Assembly: GCA_023390905.1 (NCBI GenBank)
Contig: JAEWBY010000095.1
Span: forward strand, 1 to 34,945
Origin: Pseudomonadota bacterium
GTDB lineage: Bacteria > Pseudomonadota > Gammaproteobacteria > Xanthomonadales > Xanthomonadaceae
DNA: 34,945 nucleotides
Direction of reading: 5' to 3'
Part shown: positions 1 to 8,311 of the stretch, in pieces
Position numbering within the stretch: position 1 is the stretch's first letter
Layout of the letters: each line of letters opens with the position of its first letter
Notes under the pieces: generated by a model
What the model was told of the DNA's origin: nothing
Database searches by the model: none
Seen by the model: the letters and a program-made list of their open reading frames with translations, nothing else
Position numbers and translations under genes: made by a program

Positions 1-978
1 CGCCGCTGGCGGTGCGGCCCTGGCCAGTGCGGCCGCCGGATCCGGCGCGTGTACGTCGCCATCGGACGATGCCGGTCCCACCGGCAGGCCCGCATCGTTG
101 AGCGCCATGGCCTCAGCGGCCTTGGTCATCACCACGATGCTGATGCGGCGATTGATCGGATTGAGCGGATTCTGTTTGTCGAACAGCACCGAGGACGACA
201 GCCCGACCACGCGCGTGACCTTGGCTTCATCCATGCCGCCCAGCGCCAGCGCCCGACGCGCGGCGTTGGCGCGTTCGGCGCTCAGTTCCCAGTTGCTGTA
301 GCCGGCGCGCGCGTAGGGGGTCAGGTCGGTGTGCCCGGTGATGCTGATGCGGTTGGGCACGCGATTGATGAAGCCGGCCAACTCGTGGAGGATGTCCGAG
401 GTATACGGCTTGAGCGAGGAACTGCCGAGATCGAACATCGGCCGGTTCTGCTTGTCGACGATCTGGATGCGCAGGCCTTCGGGCGTCAGGTCCAGCAGCA
501 GCTGATCCTTGAACGGCTCCAGCGCCTGGCTCTTGCTGATCGCTTCCTCCAGCGCCTGCATCAGTTCTTCCAGGCGGCGCTGATCCTGCGCTTTCTGTTC
601 GGCTTCGGCGGCCGCCGTCTCCTGCGCGCTCTGGCCTTCCTTCTGCTCGGGCTTGCCGTATGGATCCTCGCCGCTGCCGCGCGGCACATCCATCGTGCCG
701 CCGAGCTTGATCATCGACGTGCTCGCGCCGCCGGGACCGTTCGGGCCGGGCGCGGGCGAGAAGCTCTTGCCGACCACCGGGCTCGGATTCTTGAAGTACT
801 CGGAAATGGCCGCGCGTTCCTTGTTGGTGGTCGCGCCGACCAGCCACATGACCATGAAGAAGGCCATCATCGCGGTGACGAAGTCCGCATAGGCGACCTT
901 CCAGCTTCCGCCGTGATGGCCGCCGCCATGGACCTTCTTGACGCGCCGGACGACGACGACCGTGGATTTCTCGCTCAT
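1..978 (-). CDS. motB: Flagellar motor stator protein MotB (partial, C-terminus outside window)
   Basis: MotB is the peptidoglycan-anchored subunit of the proton-driven flagellar stator and works with MotA in the inner membrane. Reading leftwards from the ATG at 978, 326 codons stay open to the window edge, so the C-terminus is missing. A basic N-terminus is followed by one membrane helix at about residues 29-48 (WKVAYADFVTAMMAFF). It contains D32, the conserved proton-carrying aspartate of the family. A charged, Gln/Glu-rich linker follows, then an OmpA-like peptidoglycan-binding domain with ISITGHTDLTPY and NWELSAERANAARR. The start lies 7 bases after the motA stop, so the two genes form one operon driven by the motA promoter. 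The call is firm. Confidence 0.95.
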   Translation of the reverse strand, partial: MSEKSTVVVVRRVKKVHGGGHHGGSWKVAYADFVTAMMAFFMVMWLVGATTNKERAAISEYFKNPSPVVGKSFSPAPGPNGPGGASTSMIKLGGTMDVPRGSGEDPYGKPEQKEGQSAQETAAAEAEQKAQDQRRLEELMQALEEAISKSQALEPFKDQLLLDLTPEGLRIQIVDKQNRPMFDLGSSSLKPYTSDILHELAGFINRVPNRISITGHTDLTPYARAGYSNWELSAERANAARRALALGGMDEAKVTRVVGLSSSVLFDKQNPLNPINRRISIVVMTKAAEAMALNDAGLPVGPASSDGDVHAPDPAAALARAAPPAA

Positions 979-985
979 GGCGCGC

Positions 986-1840
986 CTACTTGGTGCCCTT
1001 GAGGTGGTTCTCGAACTCGGAGAACTGCGGGCGCACGTTCGAGGGCAGCGTCTTGCGCGCGAACTCCAGCGCGACCTTCGGGTTGTAGCCGCGCAGGCAG
1101 GCCAGCAGCGCGGTCTTCACGCTTTCATAGATGCGGCTGTCCTGTTCGGCCTGGGCCTCGATCGATGCGGCCAGCGGGCCGACGAAGCCGTATGCCAGCA
1201 GGATGCCGAGGAAGGTGCCGACCAGCGCGGCCGCCACGTGGCCGCCGACCAGCGCGATGTCGCCGCCGATCGATCCCATCGTGGTGATGATGCCCAGCAC
1301 CGCGGCCACGATGCCGAAACCGGGCAGGCCGTCGGAGACCTTGGTCAGCGCATGCGCGGGCGCCATCATTTCGTGGTGGTGCTTTTCCAGCTCCAGCTCG
1401 AGCAGCGGTTCCAGTTCGTGCGGCTCGATGTTGCTGCCGACCATCAGGCGCAGGCAGTCGGTGATGAAATCCATCAGGTGGTGATCGGCCAGCACCTTCG
1501 GATACTTGTTGAACAGATCGCTGGAGGCCGGATTGTCCACGTGCGACTCCAGCGAGATGAAACCTTCGCGGCGCGCCTTGTTGAGCAGTTCGTACATCAG
1601 CGTCAGCACGTCCAGGTAATCGGACGACTTGTAGCGCACGCCCTTGAACACGCCGACCAGCGCACGCAGCGTGGCCTTGACGATCTTGGGCGGATTGCTC
1701 ATCAGGAAGGCGCCGAACGCCGCGCCGCCGATGATCACCAGTTCGAACGGCTGCCACAGGGCGCCAAGTTTTCCATGGGAGGCCACGAAGCCTCCCAGCA
1801 CGCTGGCGATGACGACCAGGATTCCGACGATGATGAGCAT
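986..1840 (-). CDS. motA: Flagellar motor stator protein MotA
   Basis: MotA is the four-helix membrane subunit of the flagellar stator and forms the proton channel with MotB. The 284-residue product has the normal family length. Hydrophobic segments lie at residues 1-20 and about 30-50, and a second pair lies near 165-215 (GIVAAVLGIITTMGSIGGDIA, broken here only by loop residues). The cytoplasmic loop between them is long and charged. The C-terminal stretch RGYNPKVALEFARKTLP is typical of the family. motA precedes motB by 7 bases. No clear Shine-Dalgarno sequence precedes the ATG at 1840. A sigma-28-type promoter sits about 30 bases upstream, which fits late flagellar gene control. Confidence 0.96.
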   Translation of the reverse strand: MLIIVGILVVIASVLGGFVASHGKLGALWQPFELVIIGGAAFGAFLMSNPPKIVKATLRALVGVFKGVRYKSSDYLDVLTLMYELLNKARREGFISLESHVDNPASSDLFNKYPKVLADHHLMDFITDCLRLMVGSNIEPHELEPLLELELEKHHHEMMAPAHALTKVSDGLPGFGIVAAVLGIITTMGSIGGDIALVGGHVAAALVGTFLGILLAYGFVGPLAASIEAQAEQDSRIYESVKTALLACLRGYNPKVALEFARKTLPSNVRPQFSEFENHLKGTK

Positions 1841-1867
1841 GCGGGCGACACGGAGGGGAGTACCTGA

Positions 1868-1894
1868 ATGTCGGCCGCGAAAGCGCTTTCTTGA
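1868..1894 (-). promoter_or_regulatory. Sigma-28 (FliA) promoter for motAB
   Basis: On the minus strand TCAAGAAA, an 11-base spacer and GCCGACAT match the flagellar sigma-28 pattern TAAAGTTT-N11-GCCGATAA. The -10 half (1868-1875) differs from the consensus at one position. The predicted transcription start is about 20 bases before the motA ATG. Confidence 0.75.
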
Positions 1895-2020
1895 GGTGGG
1901 CGCGGGGCCGGAGCGGACAGGACGATCCGGTCAGGGCATTCCCGACGCCGCGCCGTTGGCCGGGCATGACGGGCCAGCATCGACCCCGTCCGGCTTGCCA
2001 GGCGCACCCGGGCGGCGCGG

Positions 2021-2485
2021 CTACAGCGTGAGGCCCTCCGGTGCGCCCCGGCCCAGGCGATCCGGCAGGGTTTCGCCGTCGCCGGTGAAGTCCAGCGACA
2101 CCGAATTGAGGCAATGGCGCTCGTGGGTGGGCGGCGGGCCGTCGGGGAAGACATGGCCCAGGTGGCTGCCGCAACGGGCGCAGACGATCTCGGTGCGGAT
2201 CATCCCGTAGCTGGTGTCGCGGATGCGGCCGATATGGCGTTCGTCGAATGGAGCGAAGAAGCTCGGCCAGCCGGTGCCCGAATCGAACTTGGCGCTGGAT
2301 CGGAAAAGCGGCAGCCCGCAGAACCGGCAGGTGTAGACACCTTCGCGCTTGTTGTCGAGGAACACGCCGCAGAACGGGGCCTCGGTACCGTGGTGCAGCA
2401 GCACGCGGCGCTCGTCATCACTCAATGCGGCGGCGAGCGCCTCGCGCTGTTCGGTGCCGGGCGGCGTCAGATCAAAGGTGCTCAT
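2021..2485 (-). CDS. msrB: Peptide-methionine (R)-S-oxide reductase MsrB
   Basis: MsrB reduces the R-epimer of methionine sulfoxide in oxidised proteins, using thioredoxin. The 154-residue product has the full family pattern. Two CxxC pairs (C53/C56 in YTCRFCG and C102/C105 in VCARCGSHLG) form the structural zinc site. The motif FDSGTGWPSF lies at about 67-76, and the catalytic cysteine is C125 in RHCLNSVSL. It is a cytoplasmic form with no signal peptide. The ATG at 2485 is preceded by GAAGGAA at good spacing. It lies between motA and a DUF3016 gene on the same strand, but the gaps (180 and 122 bases) suggest separate transcription. Confidence 0.95.
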   Translation of the reverse strand: MSTFDLTPPGTEQREALAAALSDDERRVLLHHGTEAPFCGVFLDNKREGVYTCRFCGLPLFRSSAKFDSGTGWPSFFAPFDERHIGRIRDTSYGMIRTEIVCARCGSHLGHVFPDGPPPTHERHCLNSVSLDFTGDGETLPDRLGRGAPEGLTL

Positions 2486-2607
2486 GGACCGATTCCTTCG
2501 CGGGGACTGCGAAGAACATGGGGCCGCGATGCCGCCGGGGCAAGCAGGCCGGACCGCCGCGCCCCGACTGGCCGGCGGTACGCGGCCTGGGCGTCAATCG
2601 CGCCGGA

Positions 2608-3153
2608 TCAGCTCTTGAATTCGCGCGCCAGCCATTCGTCCAGCATGCGCTTCTCGTAGCGCAGCGGATCGGTGTCGTTGAGCGGCCCGCCGCCCATCAG
2701 GAACGCGCTGTCCACCAGCTTGCGCTCGCCCTCGGCCAGCACCTGCCCGTTGGCGTCGCGGAGGCTGAAGTTGAGGCTCACGCGCGGCGGGTAGATGTCC
2801 TTGATGACGCGGATCCGATCCATGTTGATCCCGCGACCGGGCTCGTACATGCCGGCGCGGCGGATGTCGGTGATGGTGATCTTCAGTTGCTGCCCGGGCG
2901 CGAGCCGCTTGCCCGCCTGTTTCTGCAGATAGGTCGCCAGATCCACGACCCAGTTGCCCTGCACGGCTTCCCAGCGATTGCCGCTGTAGCGGATGTCGGT
3001 GAACTGCGCCGGATCGGTCCAGTCGATGGCGACCGGCGTGGTCGCCGGCAGCGTCCGTGGAATGTCGGCGTCAGTGACACGCGTGCCGGCCGACGCGGTC
3101 GCGGCGGACATCAGTCCCGCCAGCAGGACGGAGATCAGGACCATGCGTTTCAT
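2608..3153 (-). CDS. DUF3016 family exported protein
   Basis: The 181-residue product starts with a clear signal peptide (MKRMVLISVLLAGLMSAATASA, cleavage expected near residue 22). The mature part has the look of the DUF3016 family, whose function is unknown: VAIDWTDPAQFTDIRYSGNR near the start and LKITITDIRRAGMYEPG in the middle, then a C-terminal part ending in RYEKRMLDEWLAREFKS. It is probably periplasmic. The frame stays open upstream to 3387, but the ATG at 3153 is preferred because GAGGAG precedes it and the signal peptide begins there. The family assignment is from memory of the motif pattern. Confidence 0.75.
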   Translation of the reverse strand: MKRMVLISVLLAGLMSAATASAGTRVTDADIPRTLPATTPVAIDWTDPAQFTDIRYSGNRWEAVQGNWVVDLATYLQKQAGKRLAPGQQLKITITDIRRAGMYEPGRGINMDRIRVIKDIYPPRVSLNFSLRDANGQVLAEGERKLVDSAFLMGGGPLNDTDPLRYEKRMLDEWLAREFKS

Positions 3154-3268
3154 GACGGCGCTCCTCGAAGGCGGGAGTGTGATTCTCCTCCCGCCACCGG
3201 CCGTGGACAACGCAGTGACACGGCCAGGCTGCCGCCGCGTCATTGTCGATTCAGTCCAGTCGGGGCGA

Positions 3269-4216
3269 TCAGGATGCGCGCAGGCGTTCGACGTCGCGCA
3301 CCGGCGGCGCGCCGAACATGCGGCTGTATTCGCGGCTGAACTGCGAAGGGCTTTCATAACCGACCCGATGCCCGGCAGTGGCGGCATCGAGCACTTCGGT
3401 GAGCATCAGTCGCCGTGCTTCCTGCAACCGCAACTGTTTCTGGTACTGCAACGGGCTCATCGCCGTCACCGCCTTGAAATGGTGGTGCAGCGCCGACTGG
3501 CTCATGTGCACGTGTCGGGCGATGTGCTCGATGCGCAGCGGTTGGCGGTAGTTCTGCCGCAGCCAGCCGATCGCCTTGGCCACGCGATGGCCCTGGCTGT
3601 CGGCAATGCCGATGTGGCGCAGCATGCCGCCCTGATCGCTGCGCAGCACGCGGTAATGGATCTCGCGCAGCACCAGCGGGGCGAGCAGCGCGATGTCCTG
3701 CGGTGCATCGAGCAGGCGCACCAGCCGCAGCACCGCATCGAGCAGATCCGGATCGCAGCGGCTCACCGAAATGCCGCGCGAGGGCGGTGGCAGCGGCGCC
3801 GACGAGGCTTCGGCCTGGCTGACCAGCGCGGCGATCTCGGCCGGCGGCAGTTTCAGCACCAGCCCCAGATACGGACGTTCGGCGCTGGCTTCGACCACGC
3901 AGCCGGCGATCGGCAGATCCACCGAGGCCACGAGATAGCGCGAAGCGTCGTATTCGTAGACCTCATCGCCCAGCAGTGTCTGCTTGCGGCCCTGCACGAT
4001 GATGCACAGCGCCGGTTCCTGCAGTGCGCCCATCGGGCCGGCCGGCGCGCTCAGCCGCGAAAAGCGCAGCGCTTCGATCGGGGTCGGGTGGATGCCGTCG
4101 TGGACGGTGAATCGTTCAATCGCCTCGGCCAGCGCGGCACGCCGGGATTCGATCAGCGCCTCGGTCGCGTCGGCCGCGGGACCCGGGGAGGAGGCGGAAG
4201 CGTGGGGAGGATTCAT
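3269..4216 (-). CDS. AraC-family transcriptional regulator
   Basis: The 315-residue product is a DNA-binding regulator. Residues about 20-190 match the AraC-type N-terminal (cupin-like) domain: PALCIIVQGRKQTLLGDEVY and the following YLVASVDLPIAG segment are typical. Residues about 210-315 carry the two helix-turn-helix units of the AraC/XylS fold (IEHIARHVHMSQSALHHHF and VGYESPSQFSREYSRMFG). The frame is open to 4420, but the ATG at 4216 is chosen because the domain begins soon after and the extension is low-complexity. It diverges from an aldo/keto reductase gene across 202 bases. This arrangement is common in the family and suggests that the regulator controls that gene. Confidence 0.9.
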   Translation of the reverse strand: MNPPHASASSPGPAADATEALIESRRAALAEAIERFTVHDGIHPTPIEALRFSRLSAPAGPMGALQEPALCIIVQGRKQTLLGDEVYEYDASRYLVASVDLPIAGCVVEASAERPYLGLVLKLPPAEIAALVSQAEASSAPLPPPSRGISVSRCDPDLLDAVLRLVRLLDAPQDIALLAPLVLREIHYRVLRSDQGGMLRHIGIADSQGHRVAKAIGWLRQNYRQPLRIEHIARHVHMSQSALHHHFKAVTAMSPLQYQKQLRLQEARRLMLTEVLDAATAGHRVGYESPSQFSREYSRMFGAPPVRDVERLRAS

Positions 4217-4418
4217 GGCCACCGAGTCTACGCCGCGCGCGCGAAACCTGAGCACGCGATCGCGGCGGTGCTGCAGGATCAGGCAATCATCGCGGAGGAA
4301 TGGGAAAGCCCGTGCATGGGCATGCCGGCGCGGGGCAACAAAGCTTTCCATCGCGCGCCTTGCCGCACCGACGGCGGCGGAGTGAAATGACCGCCCCCCT
4401 CCCACGCATGCATCGGCC

Positions 4419-5453
4419 ATGGAATATCGTTATCTCGGCGCGTCCGGCTTCCGCGTTCCCGCCCTCAGCTTCGGCACCGGCACCTTCGGCGGACAGGGCG
4501 CGTTGTTCAGTTCCTGGGGCCAGACCGACGTGGCGCAGGCGCGGCGGCTGGTGGACATCTGCCTGGATGCCGGCCTCAACATGTTCGACAGCGCCGATGT
4601 CTATTCCCGGGGCGCGGCCGAATCGATCCTGGGCGAAGCGATCAAGGGACGTCCGCGCGATGCGCTGATCCTCTCGACCAAGGCGACCTTCCGTTTCGAC
4701 GAGGGCGAGAACAGCGTCGGATCCTCGCGCCATCACCTGATCAAGGCGGTGGACGCGGCGCTGAAGCGGCTGGGCACCGACTACATCGATCTGTTCCAGT
4801 TGCATGGCTTCGATGCGCGGACACCGGTGGAGGAAGTCCTGTCCACGCTCGATACCTTCGTGCGCGCCGGCAAGATCCGCTATCTCGGGGTTTCGAATTT
4901 CTCCGGCTGGCATCTGATGAAGTCGCTGGCCGCGGCCGATCGCCATGGCTGGACGCGCTATGTCGCGCACCAGGCGTATTACTCGCTGGTCGGTCGCGAC
5001 TACGAGTGGGAACTGATGCCGCTGGCGGCCGATCAAGGCGTGGGCGCGGTGGTGTGGAGCCCGCTGGGCTGGGGCCGGCTTACCGGCAGGATCCGGCGCG
5101 GCCAGCCGCTGCCGGAAACCAGCCGCCTGCAATCGACCACCAGTGTCGAATCCGGCCCGCCGGTGGATCAGGAGCATCTGTACCGCGTGGTCGATGCGCT
5201 CGACGAAATCGCGCAGGAAACCGGCAGGACGGTTCCGCAGATCGCCTTGAACTGGCTGCTGCAGCGTCCCACCGTGTCCACGATCGTCGTCGGCGCGCGC
5301 AACGAAGAACAGCTCAGGCAGAATCTCGGCGCGGTCGGCTGGAACCTCGGCGCCGAACAGATCGCGAAACTGGACGCCGCCAGCGCGGTGACCAAGCCGT
5401 ATCCGTACTGGCACCAGGCGGGGTTCAAATATCGGAATCCGACGCCGGTGTGA
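4419..5453 (+). CDS. Aldo/keto reductase
   Basis: This is a cytoplasmic NAD(P)H-dependent oxidoreductase with a TIM-barrel fold, 344 residues long. The catalytic tetrad is visible: D57 and Y62 in FDSADVYSRG, K88 in LILSTKATF and H129 in DLFQLHGFD. The family signature IRYLGVSNFSGWH lies near residue 155. The C-terminal cofactor-binding segment includes VSTIVVGARNEEQLRQNLGA. It resembles the YhdN/Tas-like or potassium-channel-beta-like branch of the superfamily; the substrate cannot be told. It diverges from the AraC-family gene, its likely regulator. Confidence 0.92.
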   Translation: MEYRYLGASGFRVPALSFGTGTFGGQGALFSSWGQTDVAQARRLVDICLDAGLNMFDSADVYSRGAAESILGEAIKGRPRDALILSTKATFRFDEGENSVGSSRHHLIKAVDAALKRLGTDYIDLFQLHGFDARTPVEEVLSTLDTFVRAGKIRYLGVSNFSGWHLMKSLAAADRHGWTRYVAHQAYYSLVGRDYEWELMPLAADQGVGAVVWSPLGWGRLTGRIRRGQPLPETSRLQSTTSVESGPPVDQEHLYRVVDALDEIAQETGRTVPQIALNWLLQRPTVSTIVVGARNEEQLRQNLGAVGWNLGAEQIAKLDAASAVTKPYPYWHQAGFKYRNPTPV

Positions 5454-5760
5454 GGGTGGGAGCCCGGAACCGGGAATCGGAAGCCGAAAGCCGGAAATCG
5501 GAAATCGGAAATCGGGAACTGGAAATCGGGATTCTGGAACTGTTTCCGCCCGGCTCCGCGCTGCGTGATCGAAGAGAGGGCTTCATTCCTGACGGGGAAG
5601 CGCGGGTACACCGGAGAACGCGGGGTCGATGTCGCGATGATCGGTGCAGCGTCATGCGCTTGGCCGCTCCACCGTCATGCACGATCCACCGCAACGGCAT
5701 TACGCTCCGCCATGACAACGCTCGGGCCTGAAGGCCCTCCAGCAATACTACGGAAAACCC
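5454..5760. other. Intergenic region with heptad repeats, no gene seen
   Basis: This 307-base stretch lies between the aldo/keto reductase and the DsbA-family gene. Its first part (5465-5541) is a heptad repeat array. Near its end is a small hairpin, GGGCC-TGAA-GGCCC (5724-5737), before the next gene. Short open frames cross it, but none has a start site or family likeness. Confidence 0.6.
5465..5541. repeat. Degenerate tandem heptad array (GGAAATC-like)
   Basis: About eleven consecutive 7-base units follow one another, including GGAACC(G), GGGAATC, GGAAGCC, GAAAGCC and three perfect GGAAATC units in a row, then GGGAACT, GGAAATC and GGGATTC. Period-7 intergenic arrays of this kind are, as I recall, frequent in Xanthomonadaceae genomes. 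A related array occurs at 28027-28060 and 28136-28173. Confidence 0.8.
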
Positions 5761-6417
5761 ATGAGCCAGCCCGTCAAGATCGATTTCGTGTCCGATGTCG
5801 TATGCCCGTGGTGCGCGATCGGCCTCCAGGCGCTGGAGCAGGCGATGGCGCGGGTGGGCGATGGATTGCAGGTGGAACTGCACTTCCAGCCGTTCGAACT
5901 GAATCCGCAACTGCCAGCCGAAGGCGAGGACGCGATCGAACACCTGACGCGCAAGTACGGCATGAGCGCGGAGCAGGCGCGGCAGAACGGCGAAGCGATC
6001 CGCCAGCGTGGGGCGGAACTGGGCTTCGCGTTCGACATGGAGCGCCGCCGCCGCATCGTCAATACCTTCGATGCGCATCGCCTGCTGCACTGGGCCGGGC
6101 AGGAAGGCGCCGATCGACAGCGCTCGCTCAAGCATGCGCTGCTGAAGGCGTACTTCAGCGACGGACAGGACGTGTCCTCGCATGAGGTGTTGACTGCGAT
6201 CGCCGCCTCCGTCGGGCTGGATCGTGACCGTGCCTCCGAGCTGCTCGCTTCCGGTATGTATGCCGACGAAGTGCGCGCGCAGGAACGCCACTACCAGGAG
6301 CACGGCATCCGCGCCGTGCCGTCGGTGATCTTCAACGATCGCCATCTGATCCAGGGCGGACAGCCGGTCGAAGTATTCGAGCAGGCGCTGCGTCAGTTGT
6401 CCGGCATCAGCGGTTGA
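5761..6417 (+). CDS. DsbA-family oxidoreductase (FrnE-like)
   Basis: The 218-residue product has a thioredoxin-like fold with the active-site motif C15-P-W-C18 close to the N-terminus (FVSDVVCPWCAIG). The long helical insertion and the cis-proline region (HGIRAVPSVIFNDRHLIQGG) place it in the FrnE/2-hydroxychromene-2-carboxylate isomerase-like branch of the DsbA family. No signal peptide is present, so it probably acts in the cytoplasm as a thiol-disulfide oxidoreductase, unlike periplasmic DsbA. The natural substrate is not evident. Confidence 0.9.
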   Translation: MSQPVKIDFVSDVVCPWCAIGLQALEQAMARVGDGLQVELHFQPFELNPQLPAEGEDAIEHLTRKYGMSAEQARQNGEAIRQRGAELGFAFDMERRRRIVNTFDAHRLLHWAGQEGADRQRSLKHALLKAYFSDGQDVSSHEVLTAIAASVGLDRDRASELLASGMYADEVRAQERHYQEHGIRAVPSVIFNDRHLIQGGQPVEVFEQALRQLSGISG

Positions 6418-6464
6418 GCGGTTCCGCGTTCACCCGGCCATGGACGACGCATGGCGGATCGGCT

Positions 6465-6481
6465 GGAGTGCATGCCACTCC
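6465..6481. terminator. Possible hairpin terminator between convergent genes
   Basis: GGAGTG-CATGC-CACTCC forms a perfect 6-bp stem between the ends of the DsbA-family gene and the convergent small gene. No T-tract follows on either strand, so a terminator role is only suggested by position. Confidence 0.3.
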
Positions 6482-6492
6482 GATGACCCGCA

Positions 6493-6729
6493 TCAACTTG
6501 ATCGACGCGCAGCCAGTTCGCCGTGCTTGACGACCACCACCGCTTCGCGGCCGGCCATGTCCATGACCACGGCGGTTGGAATGCCGTGATGCTCGTACAG
6601 CGTAGCCGCCAGCAGCTTGGCGTTGTCGCGCGCATCGCTCAGCGTGTCGAACGAGGAACGGCCGTGTTCGCCTTCATAGAGCTGCCAGCCTTGCTGGGTG
6701 GCGGCGATGGTGAAGAGCAGGCGTGGCAC
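6493..6729 (-). CDS. Small DUF2188-like protein
   Basis: This is a 78-residue cytoplasmic protein. GTG at 6729 is chosen as the start because AGAGGG lies just upstream at suitable spacing. The in-frame ATG at 6807 would add 26 residues with no resemblance to the core. The sequence GWQLYEGEHGRSSFDTLSD, followed by an alanine-rich helix and a hydrophobic beta strand (AVVMDMAGREAVVVVKHGE), resembles the DUF2188 fold, whose members read a residue pattern and whose function is unknown. The family call is tentative. It is convergent with the DsbA-family gene. Confidence 0.6.
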   Translation of the reverse strand: MPRLLFTIAATQQGWQLYEGEHGRSSFDTLSDARDNAKLLAATLYEHHGIPTAVVMDMAGREAVVVVKHGELAARRSS

Positions 6730-6885
6730 GGTGGATCCCTCTGGGTCGGAACATGACCGCGCGCTGCGCGGCAGACATAGACTGCCGCGAATGAAATCCG
6801 CGTGCACTCAGGGGACGGCGCTGCGTGGTGTAGGAAAACCCCTACAGCCCTGCCACCTCTGCGCCGCGTGCGCGGCCAGCCTCGG

Positions 6886-7560
6886 TCACTTCAGCAGCGG
6901 TTCCAGCCGGGTCCACACGTGGTCGCGGATTTTCGGCTGCGCCGCCGCCACCGGATGCAGGTTGTCGTCCTGGAAATTGGCGCGATCACGCACGATCGGT
7001 TCGAGCAGGAAGGGCAGCAGCGGCACCTGATGACGCTTGGCCAGATCGCTGAACGTGGCTTCGAAACCGCGCGTGTAATCCGGGCCGTAGTTGGGCGGAA
7101 TGCGCATGCCGATCAGCAGCACCTTCGCGTTGGCCTTGCGCGCGGCCTGGATCATCCGTTCCAGGTTGGCGCGCGTCTGCGCCAGTGGCAGGCCGCGCAA
7201 TCCGTCATTGGCGCCCAGTTCGATCACCACCACCGCCGGTGCGTGCCGCTGCAATTCGGCGGCGATGCGCGACGCACCGCCCGCCGTGGTCTCGCCGCTG
7301 ATGCTTGCGTTCACCACCCGCCAGCCGGGCTTGGTGCGGGTGACGCGATCGGCCGTCAGCGCGACCCAGCCCTGCGGCGCGGCCAGTCCATACGCGGCCG
7401 ACAGCGAATCGCCCATCACCAGCACGGTGCGCGTGGCCGCGGGCTTGGCGGCCTGCGCGAACACCGGCGGGGCCAGCGCGGTGAATAGCAGCAGGACGGC
7501 GGCCGTGGCACAGTTGAAAATCAGGCGCGCGCCTTCACGTCGCAAGAAGCGTCTCAACAT
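6886..7560 (-). CDS. tesA: Arylesterase / acyl-CoA thioesterase I (SGNH hydrolase, TesA-like)
   Basis: TesA is a periplasmic SGNH-fold esterase that hydrolyses acyl-CoA and aryl esters. In the 224-residue product (start at 7560) a signal peptide covers about residues 1-35 (ending PPVFAQA). Block I is GDSLSAAYG with nucleophile S52. Block III is GANDGLRG with N118, and the catalytic D199/H202 pair lies in DDNLHP. A further in-frame ATG at 7608 would overlap the divergent gene and is less likely. The gene diverges from an ABC ATPase/permease pair exactly as tesA diverges from ybbA-ybbP in E. coli, which supports the symbol. Confidence 0.92.
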   Translation of the reverse strand: MLRRFLRREGARLIFNCATAAVLLLFTALAPPVFAQAAKPAATRTVLVMGDSLSAAYGLAAPQGWVALTADRVTRTKPGWRVVNASISGETTAGGASRIAAELQRHAPAVVVIELGANDGLRGLPLAQTRANLERMIQAARKANAKVLLIGMRIPPNYGPDYTRGFEATFSDLAKRHQVPLLPFLLEPIVRDRANFQDDNLHPVAAAQPKIRDHVWTRLEPLLK

Positions 7561-7606
7561 TGAACACCTGCTCCGATGATCGATGCCCCCCAGAATAGAG
7601 ATGATC

Positions 7607-8311
7607 ATGGCTGATTCCAGTGCTCCACGCGGTTCCGTGACAGATGCGCTTCAGGTAGAAAACCTCGGCAAGCGGGTGCCGCTGCCCGATGGCGAACTGA
7701 CCATCCTGGAACAGGTGGGGTTCCGCGTGCGGCGCGGCGATACCCTCGCGATCGTCGGTGCATCGGGCTCGGGCAAGAGCACGCTGCTGTCGCTGCTGGC
7801 CGGCCTCGATACGCCCAGCGATGGCCGCGTCGTGCTGGAAGGCGAGCCGTTGTCATCGCTGGATGAAGACGGCCGCGCGCGCGTGCGCGGTGAAAAAGTC
7901 GGCTTCGTGTTCCAGAGTTTCCAGTTGCTGCCGTCACTGACCGCGCTGGAGAACGTCATGCTGCCGCTGGAACTGCGCGGTGACGCCAATGTCGAAACGC
8001 CGGCGCGATCGATTCTGGAAAAGGTCGGCCTCGGCCAGCGCCTGGGCCACTATCCGCGCCAGCTCTCCGGCGGGGAACAACAGCGCGTGGCGCTGGCGCG
8101 CGCGTTCGTCACCCGGCCCTCGCTGCTGTTCGCCGACGAACCCACCGGCAATCTGGACACGCATACCGGACAGGCGATCATCGAACTGCTGTTCGCGATG
8201 AATGCCGAAGCCGGCACCACGCTGGTGCTGGTCACCCACGATGATCACCTGGCGCGGCGCTGCGGTCGGCAGATCCGGCTCGACAGCGGTCGTCTGGTGA
8301 GTGACGCATGA
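7607..8311 (+). CDS. ybbA: ABC transporter ATP-binding protein (YbbA-like)
   Basis: This is a LolD/MacB-type ATPase of 234 residues that partners the FtsX-like permease encoded next. Walker A is GASGSGKS (51-58), the Q-loop is FQSFQLLP, the signature is LSGGEQQ (153-159), Walker B is LLFADEPT (173-180) and the switch histidine lies in LVTHDD. ATGs at 7583 and 7601 are also in frame. The ATG at 7607 is preferred because the purine-rich AGAATAGAG lies at usable spacing before it. The 3' end overlaps the permease start by 4 bases (ATGA), so the two are translationally coupled. The divergent tesA supports orthology with E. coli ybbA. Confidence 0.93.
   Translation: MADSSAPRGSVTDALQVENLGKRVPLPDGELTILEQVGFRVRRGDTLAIVGASGSGKSTLLSLLAGLDTPSDGRVVLEGEPLSSLDEDGRARVRGEKVGFVFQSFQLLPSLTALENVMLPLELRGDANVETPARSILEKVGLGQRLGHYPRQLSGGEQQRVALARAFVTRPSLLFADEPTGNLDTHTGQAIIELLFAMNAEAGTTLVLVTHDDHLARRCGRQIRLDSGRLVSDA

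Noticed and set aside
5465..5541. CRISPR array
   Set aside because: Units are only 7 bases, with no spacers of constant length and no cas genes nearby.
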